From Altererythrobacter sp. B11 (lineage in GTDB: Bacteria > Pseudomonadota > Alphaproteobacteria > Sphingomonadales > Sphingomonadaceae), in contig NZ_AP018498.1 in NCBI RefSeq assembly GCF_003569745.1, positions 434,001 through 498,000 of the forward strand: a DNA stretch of 64,000 nucleotides, given 5' to 3'. Shown one piece after another: positions 1 through 9,493 of the stretch; the stretch's first letter is position 1; every line of letters starts with the position of its first letter. A program made the position numbers and the translations under genes. The notes beneath the pieces were generated by a model. The model did no database searches. It saw nothing but the letters and a program-made list of their open reading frames with translations, and was not told where the DNA came from.

Positions 1-1065
1 AGCCGCGTCATCCGCGCCGGGCGCGATCACGACTTCGGTGAAGATCTCGCAGATGGCGGCGGCCGTTTCACCGTCCAGCGGCCGGTTGACCGCCACGATG
101 CCGCCGAAGGCGGAAACGGCATCGCAGGCGAGCGCTTCCTGCCATGCCCCGAGCAGCGTCGGCGCCTGAGCGACGCCGCAGGGATTGGCGTGCTTCACGA
201 TCACCACCGCCGGATCGCCGCCGGCAAATTCCGCCACCAGTTCCAGCGCGGCATCGGCATCGTTGTAATTGTTGTAGCTCAGTTCCTTGCCCTGCAGCTG
301 CACGGCCTGCGGAATGCCGCGCGTGGCTACGGACTGACCGGTGTAGATTGCCGCCGCCTGATGCGGATTCTCGCCATAGCGCAGCTCCGCCTCGCGGCGG
401 AAAGCCAGCGGCATGGTTTCCGGGAAAGGCGTCGCCCCCAGCGCATCCGGCCCCAGCGGGTTGGCATAGGCATCGCCCCAGGCGAACCAGTTGGCGATCG
501 CCGCATCATAGCTCGCCGTGCGGGCGAAGGCCTTGGCCGCCATGCGGATGCGGAAGGCGCGGGTGGTGGCGCCATCATTCTCCGCCAGTTCCTCCAGCAG
601 CGCCGGATAGTCCGCCGGATCGGCGATGATCGTCACGCTGCCGTGGTTCTTGGAGGCGGAACGGATCATCGCCGGGCCGCCGATATCGATATTCTCGATG
701 ATCTCCTCACGCCCGGCGCCGCGCGCCACGGTCTGCTCGAACGGGTAGAGATTGCAGATCAGCAGGTCGATCGGCTTGATGTCATGCGCATCCATCGCCG
801 CCAAATGATCGGCATCGTCGCGGATGGCCAGGAGGCCGCCGTGGATGGCGGGGTGCAGCGTCTTCACGCGGCCATCCATCATCTCGGGAAAGCCAGTGGC
901 GTCCGACACGTCGCTGACGTCCAGCCCGGCATCTCGCAGCGCCCGGGCCGTGCCGCCGGTGGAGACGAGTTCCACGCCGCCCTTCGCCAGCCGCGAGGCC
1001 AGTTCGACCACGCCGCTCTTGTCGGACACTGAAATCAGCGCCCGCCGGATGGCCACCTCACCCAT
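1..1065 (-). CDS. purH: PurH, bifunctional AICAR transformylase/IMP cyclohydrolase (3' end off the window)
   Basis: This enzyme catalyses the last two steps of de novo purine synthesis in the cytoplasm: formylation of AICAR, then ring closure to IMP. The ATG at 1065 opens a frame that runs to base 1, giving 355 of the usual 520-530 residues. The N-terminal cyclohydrolase half shows [11 protein letters not shown] and [11 protein letters not shown]. The start of the transformylase half shows [10 protein letters not shown] and the catalytic KHANPCG loop. Only the C-terminus is missing, cut by the window edge. It lies just downstream of the heparinase-like gene on the same strand, so it may share the rpe transcript. 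The identification is secure. Confidence 0.95.
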   Translation of the reverse strand, partial: MGEVAIRRALISVSDKSGVVELASRLAKGGVELVSTGGTARALRDAGLDVSDVSDATGFPEMMDGRVKTLHPAIHGGLLAIRDDADHLAAMDAHDIKPIDLLICNLYPFEQTVARGAGREEIIENIDIGGPAMIRSASKNHGSVTIIADPADYPALLEELAENDGATTRAFRIRMAAKAFARTASYDAAIANWFAWGDAYANPLGPDALGATPFPETMPLAFRREAELRYGENPHQAAAIYTGQSVATRGIPQAVQLQGKELSYNNYNDADAALELVAEFAGGDPAVVIVKHANPCGVAQAPTLLGAWQEALACDAVSAFGGIVAVNRPLDGETAAAICEIFTEVVIAPGADDAA

Positions 1066-1071
1066 TGCTGC

Positions 1072-2949
1072 TTACCTCATCTTCTTCAAAAGCCAGGAGA
1101 AATTGCCGCCCCCACGAGAGAGCAGGCCTTGCAGCACCAGTTGCTGCGTGGGATGTGGACGGCCTTCGCCGTCCACCCAGATGCTTTCATCCACTTCCAG
1201 CGTGCCTTCGCCGGTGACGAATTGCCAGAAGCTGCCATCGGGCAGCGCAAGGCTGGCCCCGCGCTTGTTCTCGGCCAGCGAGATATCGATACCCTGCCCG
1301 AGATGGAAGCGGATGGCGAAGGCGATCTTGCCGCGCTTGCCCTTGCGGCCCGAGGGAAGCAGCAGGTCTTCTCCGCGCAATTCGGTGCCGTCGTCGCGCA
1401 GCAGCAGGATGCGCCGGTGGATCAGGCCGAAGCGCCCGGCATAGCCATCGTGACTGGCTTCCAGCCGCGTGGCGCTGCCGCCCTTGTCGAAGGTGACCAT
1501 GCGCCGGTCCACCTCCACCTCGCCCACGCCGGCACCAAGCTTGCCATTGATGAGCACGGCGGTGGAATTGGCATCGCCCAGCACCAGCGTGGAGTGGGCG
1601 GCGGTGGCGCGCAGGCCCTGCTCGATCCGCACCGGCACCAGCCCGCCGGCGAACGCCGCGCCGCCGCAATTGACGATCAGGCGGTGATCGCCGTGGGAAA
1701 ATTCGAACGCCAGCGTGGAAGCGCAGCCATGGCGGGCGTGGCGCGCCAGCGGCGGCGGGGCGGCGTCGAAATGCAGCACGCTGCGGCCGGCGGAGACGCG
1801 CTGATAGCCCCATTGTCGCGCATCGCGCAGCGGCCGCGTGCGCACCCCGCTCGCCGCCACCAGAGCCGCAATCCGCTCTGCCGGAACGGCCCCGGCGCCC
1901 TGCCAATTGCCCAGCCCGCCATCGGCATGGGTGAGGCCCAGCAGCGGCGGAACCAGCATCTGCAGCATTCCGTCTATCGCCTGCGGCGGATCGCGGCGGG
2001 TGGCGCGATAGCAGGCGGAAAGCTCCACCAGCAGGGCGATGGCTTCCATCTGCGCCAGCGGGCTGCGCGACAGCACGCCGCCGTCATTGCCCACGAGGTC
2101 GCCCAGCACGCGCACCAGCCCGGCCTCGCCGAACAGGCGGCGCGGCTTGCCATCGGGCAGCAGCAGGCCGGCAGCGGTGACGGCGGACCAGCCGGCGAGT
2201 TCGTCCAGCCGGTCATCCGCGCGCCCGACATTGCGATCGAGCCAGCGGGCCGTATCCTCGATCGCCGTCAGGACGCGGGCCCGCAGCGCCTTGTCCTGCC
2301 CGGATAAGATCAGCGGCGCATGGGCCAGCCAGGCGAGCAGGCGGTGCCCGGCGTGGCCGACGTTCCACGCCGCCCCCTTGCCGGGCTGCGCGTTGCTTTC
2401 AAGCCAGGCCGCCAGCACCCGGTCCGCCGTCTGCGCGCATTGCGGGCGCTGGTTGCAGGCCTCCAGATCGCGCAGCCAGGTGAAGCCGTGAACCACCCGC
2501 TCGAACGGCGGAGTCAGCTTCGCGGCGGGCGAGAAATCGACCTGAGCGATCGGCATCTTGACGCCGTGGACGAGGAAGTGCCCCGCCCGCAGCCCCATGC
2601 CCGCCACCCGGTCGCCTGTCAGCGGGCTTTCCACCGTCGCCAGCAAGCGCGGCCGGGCAGGCTTGCGGAACGGTGCCACCAGCGTGGAGCCGGGAATGCC
2701 GCAGCGATAGGCCAGCCGCATCAACCGCTCGCCCACTGTGGTTTCAGGGGCGTCGAAATCGGTCACTGCCAGCGCGCGCGTCGGCTCGATCAGGCCGCCG
2801 ACAGCAGGACGGACGGCGCCTGCCGCATCCGGCCGCTGCTCCACCAGCGGCTCTTCCGCCTTGTTGTCGAGCGGAATGGCCATGCGTCCGGCTCCTTTTG
2901 CCGCCTCGGGGCGGTGCGCCGCCCTTGTACGGGTGACGCTTTCGCTCAT
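1072..2949 (-). CDS. Heparinase II/III-like protein
   Basis: A 625-residue protein with an N-terminal alpha-helical toroid-like half (motifs such as WLRDLEACN and [18 protein letters not shown]) and a C-terminal beta-rich heparinase II/III half ([32 protein letters not shown]). Family members are polysaccharide lyases, but in sphingomonads this gene sits beside purH and rpe and its substrate is unknown. The start at 2949 overlaps the rpe stop by ATGA, which implies translational coupling. An in-frame ATG at 2883 is an alternative start. No signal peptide is obvious. The family assignment is good; the substrate is not inferred. Confidence 0.85.
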   Translation of the reverse strand: MSESVTRTRAAHRPEAAKGAGRMAIPLDNKAEEPLVEQRPDAAGAVRPAVGGLIEPTRALAVTDFDAPETTVGERLMRLAYRCGIPGSTLVAPFRKPARPRLLATVESPLTGDRVAGMGLRAGHFLVHGVKMPIAQVDFSPAAKLTPPFERVVHGFTWLRDLEACNQRPQCAQTADRVLAAWLESNAQPGKGAAWNVGHAGHRLLAWLAHAPLILSGQDKALRARVLTAIEDTARWLDRNVGRADDRLDELAGWSAVTAAGLLLPDGKPRRLFGEAGLVRVLGDLVGNDGGVLSRSPLAQMEAIALLVELSACYRATRRDPPQAIDGMLQMLVPPLLGLTHADGGLGNWQGAGAVPAERIAALVAASGVRTRPLRDARQWGYQRVSAGRSVLHFDAAPPPLARHARHGCASTLAFEFSHGDHRLIVNCGGAAFAGGLVPVRIEQGLRATAAHSTLVLGDANSTAVLINGKLGAGVGEVEVDRRMVTFDKGGSATRLEASHDGYAGRFGLIHRRILLLRDDGTELRGEDLLLPSGRKGKRGKIAFAIRFHLGQGIDISLAENKRGASLALPDGSFWQFVTGEGTLEVDESIWVDGEGRPHPTQQLVLQGLLSRGGGNFSWLLKKMR

Positions 2950-3605
2950 GCGCCCCTCAGCGCCGCTATATTGGCCGCGTAACGCCCCGGACCACCGCTG
3001 AATGCGGCCGATCCGGCCACGAGAACGTCCGCCCCCGCTTCGGCGCAAAGGCGGGCGGTCTCAGGGTTGACGCCGCCGTCCACCTCCAGCCGGATATCGC
3101 GCCCGCTCTTGTCGATCATCTTGCGCACCGCCTCCACCTTGCGAAGCTGCGAGGCGATGAACGACTGGCCGCCGAAACCGGGGTTGACGCTCATCACCAG
3201 CACGAGATCGACTTCATCAATCAGATAATCGAGCATCTTGGCCGGAGTTCCGGGATTGAGCGAGACCCCCGCCCGCTTTCCCAGTGCCTTGATCGCCTGC
3301 ACGGTGCGATGGACATGCGCCCCGGCTTCGGGATGCACGGTAATGATATCCGCCCCCGCTTCTGCGAAAGGCGCAAGCCAGGCATCGACGGGTGAGACCA
3401 TCAGATGCACATCGAAAGGCTTCGTAGAATGCGGCCGCAAGGCCTTGACCACGGCCGGCCCGATAGTGAGGTTGGGCACGAAATGCCCATCCATCACATC
3501 AACGTGGATCCAGTCCGCCCCCGCCGCGTCGATCGCGCGCACCTCTTCCCCGAGCCGCGCGAAGTCGGCCGAGAGGATCGAGGGAGAGATCAGCAAGTCA
3601 CGCAT
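2946..3605 (-). CDS. rpe: Ribulose-phosphate 3-epimerase
   Basis: Interconverts ribulose-5-phosphate and xylulose-5-phosphate in the pentose phosphate and Calvin pathways. The 219-residue length is typical for the TIM-barrel family. Diagnostic motifs are [13 protein letters not shown] near the N-terminus, [17 protein letters not shown] (metal and phosphate site), [11 protein letters not shown] and LEVDGGVN. The ATG at 3605 is chosen because homologues begin a few residues before the SILSADF motif; the longer upstream frame lacks family similarity. It is the first gene of a leftward run rpe - heparinase-like - purH. A 257-bp divergent intergenic region separates it from the DUF2141 gene. Confidence 0.95.
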   Translation of the reverse strand: MRDLLISPSILSADFARLGEEVRAIDAAGADWIHVDVMDGHFVPNLTIGPAVVKALRPHSTKPFDVHLMVSPVDAWLAPFAEAGADIITVHPEAGAHVHRTVQAIKALGKRAGVSLNPGTPAKMLDYLIDEVDLVLVMSVNPGFGGQSFIASQLRKVEAVRKMIDKSGRDIRLEVDGGVNPETARLCAEAGADVLVAGSAAFSGGPGRYAANIAALRGA

Positions 3606-3862
3606 ATTCGCCTTGTTCCGCCCTACGCATGGGCGAATCACCGAACAAGCGGACGAAGAGCAATTTTCCACATAGGCAGAAGGCGAACGGTTTCTTTTTC
3701 CGCCCAAGAAAAGCTGACGCGCCGCTGAGCAGGCAATTCAGGGCAAATTCACTGCCCGCCGCCTAATCCGAAAACAAACGGGGTATTGCGCAAATCCGAA
3801 ACAATCTTCCTTCACCATCGAGGTGGAGACGCGCGTGCCCACCAATGCGAGGTGAACGATAG

Positions 3863-4387
3863 ATGTCCACAACGAAGCACTGGAAACAGGAATTCGCTCT
3901 TGCGGGCCGCGCGAGCGTGCTGGCCGCCGCGGGTCTCGCCGCCCTTGCCGCGCCGGTCCCCGCCATGGCGCAGTACACGCAGACGATCAGCAACGATCTG
4001 AGCCGCTGCCAAGCCGGCAAGCCATCTGCGGTTATGGTGACGGTGGACAATATCAGCAGCTCCACCGGCAAGGTACGCGTGCAGCTCTACCGTGCAACGA
4101 AGGAAGACTGGCTGTCCAAGGGCCGCTGGCTGCGCCGCATCGAGGTGCCCGCGCGGGCCGGTACGATGACCTTCTGCCTGCCCACGCCCGGCCCCGGTTC
4201 CTATGGCGTGGCCGTGCGGCACGACGTCAATGGCAACAACCAGACCGACATCACTACCGACGGCGGGGCGATGTCGAACAATCCGAGCCTCAATATCTTC
4301 AACCTCGGCAAGCCGCACTTCAAGAAGACCGCCTTCGACGTCGGTTCCTCAGTCACCTCGATCCGTATCCAGATGCGCTATCTGTGA
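3863..4387 (+). CDS. DUF2141 secreted protein
   Basis: A 174-residue protein. The N-terminus has a Sec-type signal with a hydrophobic core (about residues 17-33) ending in an AMA-Q cleavage-like site, so it is probably periplasmic. The rest matches the DUF2141 pattern: VRVQLYRATKEDW, TFCLPTPGPGSYGVAVRHDVNGNN and PHFKKTAFDV, a small beta-sandwich with aspartate/asparagine-rich loops. The family function is unknown. The gene stands alone on the plus strand and its last 35 bases overlap the end of the converging Tam41-like gene. Confidence 0.85.
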   Translation: MSTTKHWKQEFALAGRASVLAAAGLAALAAPVPAMAQYTQTISNDLSRCQAGKPSAVMVTVDNISSSTGKVRVQLYRATKEDWLSKGRWLRRIEVPARAGTMTFCLPTPGPGSYGVAVRHDVNGNNQTDITTDGGAMSNNPSLNIFNLGKPHFKKTAFDVGSSVTSIRIQMRYL

Positions 4388-5297
4388 TCCGGCTGCGCCG
4401 GCGGCGCCAGATCTCGAACAGCGCCCCCGGCGCGGCGAGCAGCGGATGGCGCTCGCGCCAGGGGGTTATCGCGATCGCGATGCCGGTGTGCCGCTCCAGC
4501 TTCCAAGCACCGTAGCGCGCGGCGCCATCGAAGGTCGTCGTCGCGCGGATCAGGCGCAGGATGTTCAGCGCCTTGCCCAGCCGCCTGCGACGGGTCCACC
4601 AGCGGAGAACCGCACGCCTCTGCCGCGGGGGCATGGCGGGGCGGATTGCTTCGCCCGAGCGGCCGAACGGGACGCCTGAGTCCTCCAGCGCCGCGGGCAA
4701 CAGGCCCCTGAAATGCGACGCATTGGCGGAGAGGATCGAATCCTCCCGCCCGGGCTTTTCCACGCGCAGCTCCGCACGGTAGGTCGCCCGGAACAGCGCC
4801 CGCCAGTAATCCTCTTCCGCCCCCTCTTCAGGCCCCAGCGCGACCGCGAGCCGCGCCGCAGTGCGCATCGCCTGCGCGATGGCCGCCCGTGTTTCAGCGG
4901 TAGCCGCTTTGTCACGAGCCCAAATGAGAGCGCTGGGCTGGACGAAACGCGCCCAGATGGTGGTATCGAGCAGTTCGCCCGCTGCCGCTGCCGCGAAGGT
5001 GCCCATCGTCAGCGTGGCGATCTTCGCCCGCAGTTCCGTTCCGGCAAACACCCATTCGCGATAGGCGACGCGCGGCCAAATACCGCGTTCGCGCGGCCCC
5101 GGCAGCAGGACGTAGAAATCCAGCACGCCTTCCAGCGAGCCGGTGCGCAGATTGGATCCGTAGAACAGCACGGCGCGCGCGCCCGCTTCCTGCCCGAGCA
5201 TGTCGGCAAAGGCGGCAACGGCAGGATCGATGGGCCTGGCGGGCGCCATTTGCACGCGTGCCGCCAGTGCCCCGCCCCCGGGGCCGGGCACGCTCAC
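4353..5297 (-). CDS. Putative nucleotidyltransferase, Tam41-like (possible CDP-diacylglycerol synthase)
   Basis: A 314-residue protein with no membrane segments that I can see. Near residues 40-60 it carries LFYGSNLRTGS followed by LDFYVLLPG, which resembles the nucleotidyltransferase signature of mitochondrial Tam41, a soluble CTP:phosphatidate cytidylyltransferase (there YGSG then LDF). The resemblance is a short motif plus context. The upstream gene is a diacylglycerol kinase-like enzyme whose stop overlaps this start by ATGA, so the pair could make phosphatidate and then activate it with CTP. The family assignment is an inference; it could be an uncharacterised nucleotidyltransferase of another specificity. 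Confidence 0.45.
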   Translation of the reverse strand: MSVPGPGGGALAARVQMAPARPIDPAVAAFADMLGQEAGARAVLFYGSNLRTGSLEGVLDFYVLLPGPRERGIWPRVAYREWVFAGTELRAKIATLTMGTFAAAAAGELLDTTIWARFVQPSALIWARDKAATAETRAAIAQAMRTAARLAVALGPEEGAEEDYWRALFRATYRAELRVEKPGREDSILSANASHFRGLLPAALEDSGVPFGRSGEAIRPAMPPRQRRAVLRWWTRRRRLGKALNILRLIRATTTFDGAARYGAWKLERHTGIAIAITPWRERHPLLAAPGALFEIWRRRRSRITDSASGYGSR

Positions 5298-6325
5298 GGA
5301 ATGACGAAGCGCAGCTTCGGCCCGAGCGACAGGGTGTATTGCCCGGCAGGAAAGGCTTCGCCATCCAGGATGAAATTGTCCGCGATGTCCAGGCCGCAGC
5401 GCTCGAAGCCGAAGGCATGATAGCCTAACCGGCGCATCTTCGCGCTCGCGCGCCGGCCGTTCAGGATCAGCGGCAGGCGCAGCAGCAGCCCCATGCGCGA
5501 GTTATCGAGCACGGCCATCCGCAACGGGGTCCTCACATCGGAGAAGGGCCATAGGCCGGCAGAAAACCGCTCCAGCGTGGAGGCGAACAGGAAATAGCGC
5601 TCGTCTCGGCGGCCGATCCCTGAATGAGGGAATTCCTGCCCATCTTCCGCATAAAGCCTTATCGGCGTGCCGCGCCGCCAGACGTTGCCGGCCCGGCCGA
5701 ACAACGCCTGCATGAAGGTCCACAAGGTGGTGACGAGCACGGCCATGGAATTGAAGGCACCATGGCGATGGGCATCCTGGCCCAGGCTCACGGAGGCGGT
5801 AAACACGCCGGCGCCAAACACGAAGCCCTGCACCCGCGCATCCGGATTGTCGCGCCGCGCGATCACCAGCGGCCGGCGTTGCAGGAACTTCCCTTCCTCC
5901 GCCGAAGCAAGGGCCGTGGTAAGATTCCACTCCGCACCCAGCCCGAGATCGGTGGCCAGCGCATTGGTCTTGCCGTTGGGAAGCACGATCAGTGGCGGCC
6001 AGCTTTCGCCGAACACCCCTGACCCGCAAGTCAGCACATCGCGAACGGTGCCGTCGCCGCCATCCACGACCAGATAGTCGATCCGCTTTTCCGCAAAGCG
6101 CGCCAGAATCGCAGGCAATTCGCCGCGCTTCGCCGGCAGTTCGACCATCAGGGTCGCCCGGCCGGAGAATTCCGGCAAGGCTTCCGCGTTGCGATGGCTG
6201 CGGCGATTGCGGATCACGCCCACCAGCGGCACCGCGCGAACAGGCGCAGCGGCCCGCCGCAGCGCCGCCTCCGGTGCGCGCTCCACCTCCGGCAGGCTGT
6301 CAAAAAGATGGACGGTCCCGTGCAT
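5294..6325 (-). CDS. Diacylglycerol kinase / sphingosine kinase-like lipid kinase
   Basis: A 343-residue protein with a diacylglycerol-kinase catalytic domain. The phosphate-binding motif VVDGGDGTVRDVL lies at roughly residues 90-105 and is followed by a nucleotide-contact segment, LPNGKTNALA. Family members phosphorylate diacylglycerol or long-chain bases with ATP at the inner membrane. In sphingolipid-making sphingomonads either substrate is possible. The ATG at 6325 is preferred; the longer frame to 6376 would need a TTG start. It overlaps the Tam41-like gene by four bases, so the two are probably one operon. Confidence 0.75.
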   Translation of the reverse strand: MHGTVHLFDSLPEVERAPEAALRRAAAPVRAVPLVGVIRNRRSHRNAEALPEFSGRATLMVELPAKRGELPAILARFAEKRIDYLVVDGGDGTVRDVLTCGSGVFGESWPPLIVLPNGKTNALATDLGLGAEWNLTTALASAEEGKFLQRRPLVIARRDNPDARVQGFVFGAGVFTASVSLGQDAHRHGAFNSMAVLVTTLWTFMQALFGRAGNVWRRGTPIRLYAEDGQEFPHSGIGRRDERYFLFASTLERFSAGLWPFSDVRTPLRMAVLDNSRMGLLLRLPLILNGRRASAKMRRLGYHAFGFERCGLDIADNFILDGEAFPAGQYTLSLGPKLRFVIP

Positions 6326-6565
6326 TCCCGACGCCTTAAACAACCGCCTCCAGAAATAGCTACGCAAATTCCACAAATGTCGGACGAACTAACGCATGCC
6401 ACAAGCATGCTGCCGCCTCAGGATCGCGCGCAACCACCTACACGCCTCCCGTGCACCGGTCGCAACCGACTTGCAAGCAATGTGGAAGGCGAAGGCTCCG
6501 TTTTCAAGGGAGGGCGAGGGGAGCCGGCGCTGGCGCCTGCGGTGAGGAACGCCTACACTATCACC

Positions 6566-7759
6566 ATGCTCACCGAAGAACTGCTGCACCAGGCCAGCAC
6601 CATCGCGCCGCGCATCAGCGCTTTGCGGCGCGCGATCCATGCAGAGCCAGAACTCGGGCTGGACACGCCCTTGACCCTCGGGAAAGTACGGGCCGAACTG
6701 GCCGATCTCCCGCTTGTCTGGCGCGAAGGGAGAACAACGACCGGTGCCGTGGCCATTTTGGTCGGGAACGGACCCGGCCCTGCCGTGCTGTTGCGCGGCG
6801 ACATGGATGCGCTGCCCATGGAAGAGGCGACCGGGCTCTATTTCGCCTCCTCCATTCCCGGGCGAATGCATGCCTGCGGGCACGATACGCACACGGCCAT
6901 GCTGGCTGGGGCAGCACGTATCCTGGCCGACCGGCGCGGGGAATTTGCCGGCGAAGTGCGTTTCATGTTCCAGCCGGGGGAAGAGGGGTATCACGGCGCC
7001 CGCTTCATGCTGGAGGACGGACTGCTCGATCCTTTGCCCGACGCCGCCTTTGCGCTGCATGTCATGCCGGATCAGCAGCATGGCCTGCTGGCAAGCCGAA
7101 CGGGCGCGCTACTGGCCGCGGCGGACCAGTTCCGCATCACCATTACCGGCCGGGGCGGCCATGCCTCCATGCCGCACCACACGCGCGACCCGATCCCCGT
7201 TGCCTGCGAGCTGGTCAGCGCGCTCCAGACGCTGGTCACCCGTCGTTTCGACGCAGCGGAGGCTACGGTGGTGACAGTGGCACGGATCGAGGCCGGCACG
7301 GCGCACAATGTCATCGCCGATCGCGCGCTGCTGCAGGGCACGATCCGCACGCTGTCGCCCGAGCGGCGAGAGGCTGTGCGTGCGGCGATGATCCACCTGG
7401 CCGAAGGGCTCGCCGCAGCCCATGAATGCCACGCAGAGGTAGAGATCATTGAGGGCTTCCCGCCGACGATCAACGATCCCCGAGCCGTCGATCTTGCCGA
7501 AAGGGTTGCTCTCTCGCTGCCCGCTGGCTCGTTTCATCGGCTGGCCAATCCCATCATGGGCGCGGAGGATTTCTCCTATGTGCTGGAGAAAGTGCCGGGC
7601 GCAATGGCGTTCCTGGGGGTCGCGCCGGAGGGGGCGGACCTGCGCGACTGCCCCTCGATCCACTCCACCCGCATGATGGTGGACGAAGCCGCCCTGCCAC
7701 GCGGCGCAGCCTTCCTCGCGGGCTGCGCGCTGCGCTTTCTGGAGAAGGGCTGGGCCTGA
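6566..7759 (+). CDS. M20 family metallo-amidohydrolase
   Basis: A 397-residue M20D-type amidohydrolase of the hippurate hydrolase / N-acyl-amino-acid deacylase group. Metal-site motifs are all present: GDMDALP, HACGHDTHTAM (Cys and His ligands), a GEEGYHGAR segment with the catalytic Glu, and MGAEDFSY near the C-terminus. The dimerisation-domain motif GRGGHASMPH is also present. Such enzymes remove acyl or aryl groups from amino-acid amides; the exact substrate cannot be told. The ATG at 6566 fits the family N-terminus. It is the last core gene before the tRNA insertion site. Confidence 0.88.
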   Translation: MLTEELLHQASTIAPRISALRRAIHAEPELGLDTPLTLGKVRAELADLPLVWREGRTTTGAVAILVGNGPGPAVLLRGDMDALPMEEATGLYFASSIPGRMHACGHDTHTAMLAGAARILADRRGEFAGEVRFMFQPGEEGYHGARFMLEDGLLDPLPDAAFALHVMPDQQHGLLASRTGALLAAADQFRITITGRGGHASMPHHTRDPIPVACELVSALQTLVTRRFDAAEATVVTVARIEAGTAHNVIADRALLQGTIRTLSPERREAVRAAMIHLAEGLAAAHECHAEVEIIEGFPPTINDPRAVDLAERVALSLPAGSFHRLANPIMGAEDFSYVLEKVPGAMAFLGVAPEGADLRDCPSIHSTRMMVDEAALPRGAAFLAGCALRFLEKGWA

Positions 7760-7813
7760 TCCGAACAATATCGCTTGGCGCAGCCCCCGCGCATTGCTAA
7801 CCGCGCCCTGCAA

Positions 7814-7855
<42 letters not shown>

Positions 7856-7932
7856 TCACGTCCGACGCGAGAGCAGTGATTTTATACAGGATTTTCGAGG
7901 GCTTAGGAAGACGGAAGAAAGGACGGACGAAA

Positions 7933-8243
7933 AAACTCACCAGAAACTCACCGCGCTCGGGTAAGCCGATTCCGATCGCGGATTGACCTTCATCGGCGTA
8001 AAACTTACGGCTCACGCCACACGCACCCATAGCTCAGCTGGATAGAGCGTCGCCCTCCGAAGGCGAAGGCCAGAGGTTCGAATCCTCTTGGGTGCGCCAA
8101 AATATCTCAATAAAATCAGTGAGTTAAGACTGCCGCAGCGCCCTTGGTGCGCCGCCTCTCAAAGTCGGAAACTCACCACGCTCGCGGCGGCACAACGCGA
8201 AACCCTTGGATTTCCGCAGAAAACTCGCCGAACCAAACTCACC
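7933..8243. repeat. Cluster of AAACTCACC repeats around the integration junction
   Basis: AAACTCACC occurs four times, at 7933, 7944, 8169 and 8235. Two copies belong to a longer 17-bp direct repeat, 7943-7959 and 8168-8184, which differs at one base and flanks the intact tRNA. Repeats of this kind near an attachment site are often integrase arm-binding sites, or they may mark an earlier, decayed insertion. The function is inferred from position only. Confidence 0.4.
8023..8099 (+). tRNA. tRNA-Arg(CCG)
   Basis: This is a complete cloverleaf of 77 bases with an encoded CCA. Acceptor GCACCCA pairs with TGGGTGC, the anticodon stem TCGCC/GGCGA encloses loop CTCCGAA with anticodon CCG, and the T arm is AGAGG-TTCGAAT-CCTCT. 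It differs from the broken copy 209 bases upstream in the acceptor and anticodon stems, so it is not a simple duplication. It probably came in with the mobile element and replaces the disrupted host gene for CGG codons. Confidence 0.95.
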
Positions 8244-8496
8244 ATGCCCTTTTGCGGTCGTGATGACCCGATGGGGGCGTCCAACTATGGGCTCGGGGGG
8301 ACGTCGGTCATTAGCCAGTCGATACCGACGGATTGCGGCCGGAACAGCGGACCATGGGCGCGGGCTAAATGCTGTGTTGGCGAAGGGCAGAGGGGGCAGT
8401 AACGACCCCTTGTACGAATTCGCGTTACACAGCGAATCACCGACGCTAGATTCCTTAAAAGTTCTCCAAACCCGAGGCGGAATTTTGAACTGACCT
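8100..8496. other. Intergenic stretch between tRNA-Arg and ietA, no gene seen
   Basis: This 397-bp stretch holds the last two AAACTCACC repeats in its first 150 bases and no convincing coding frame. The 3' end must carry the ietA promoter, but no strong sigma-70 boxes or Shine-Dalgarno sequence stand out immediately before the ATG at 8497. Confidence 0.5.
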
Positions 8497-9480
8497 ATGA
8501 CAACCGCGCGCCACATCGTTGCACTGCTGCAAAGCCATATCGACGGGGATGAAGATCGCTTCCTCTCCGTGGCGACGCAGCTTGCCGCGCATGAGGCGAG
8601 GCAAGGGCATGGGAAGCTCGCTCAGGAGCTGCGCGAACTGGTCGACGCCGCCAAGGGTAAAAGCGCGACGGTGGCGCGGCGCGGGGCCGGCCCCGTGCCA
8701 ATGGCGCAGCCGAAGGGTGAACTCGCCGGGCTTCTGGAAGCCCGCTATTCCGATGTCCGGTTGTCGAGCATGGTGCTCAAGCCGGAACTTGAGGAGCGGC
8801 TTGCGCGCGTGCTTCGGGAACAGCGCCAGCAGGAGCGGCTTCGCGCGCGGGGGCTCGCGCCGCGCCGCAAGCTCCTGCTCGTCGGCCCTCCTGGCGCAGG
8901 CAAGACAATGACCGCCGCCGCCCTGGCCGGCGAGTTGAAGCTGCCCCTTTTCACGGTCCTTTACGACGGCCTGATCGGCAAGCTCATGGGCGAGACCGCC
9001 ACACGGCTGAGACTTGTCTTCGACGCCGTTGCCATGCAGCGCGGTGTCTACTTCTTCGACGAGTTTGACGCGATCGGTGCGCAACGGGCCGGGCCGAACG
9101 ACGTCGGGGAAATTCGCCGGGTGCTCAATTCCTTCCTCCAGTTTCTGGAGAATGACGATGGCCCGAGCCTCATCGTCGCCGCGACCAATCACCCCGAATT
9201 GCTCGACAAGGCGCTTTATCGCCGGTTCGACGATGTCATCAGTTACGATCTTCCCGATCCCTCGGTTGTGCAGGGCATCCTCGAAGCCCGGCTCGCGACC
9301 TTCGATCTCAAGCCGATCGAATGGGGGCCTGTTCTCGAATCCGCTGCCCATCTCTCCCAGGCCGAAGTCGCCAGAGCTGCCGACGAGGCGGCAAAAGTCG
9401 CGGTGCTGGATGGCCACGACGGCGTGACGACCGCGACGCTGCTGACCGCTCTGACGGAGCGGCGCGCGGCCATCCTCTAA
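8497..9480 (+). CDS. ietA: IetA-like AAA ATPase (antitoxin/regulator of the subtilisin-like partner)
   Basis: A 327-residue AAA+ ATPase. Walker A is GPPGAGKT at residues 130-137, Walker B is VYFFDE at 184-189, and an arginine-rich YRRFDD sensor region follows. Directly downstream, 13 bp away, is a subtilisin-type protease. This pairing matches ietAS of Agrobacterium pTiC58, where the ATPase counteracts the toxic protease and the pair gives plasmid stability and incompatibility. Related pairs are also listed among anti-phage systems. The assignment rests on domain pairing and order. On this element it may stabilise the ICE, defend against phage, or both. Confidence 0.8.
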   Translation: MTTARHIVALLQSHIDGDEDRFLSVATQLAAHEARQGHGKLAQELRELVDAAKGKSATVARRGAGPVPMAQPKGELAGLLEARYSDVRLSSMVLKPELEERLARVLREQRQQERLRARGLAPRRKLLLVGPPGAGKTMTAAALAGELKLPLFTVLYDGLIGKLMGETATRLRLVFDAVAMQRGVYFFDEFDAIGAQRAGPNDVGEIRRVLNSFLQFLENDDGPSLIVAATNHPELLDKALYRRFDDVISYDLPDPSVVQGILEARLATFDLKPIEWGPVLESAAHLSQAEVARAADEAAKVAVLDGHDGVTTATLLTALTERRAAIL

Positions 9481-9493
9481 GCAACGAGGCCCG

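Noticed and set aside
8124-8516. Leftward 130-codon open frame between the tRNA and ietA
   Set aside because: No family features, and it overlaps the attachment repeats and the start of ietA.
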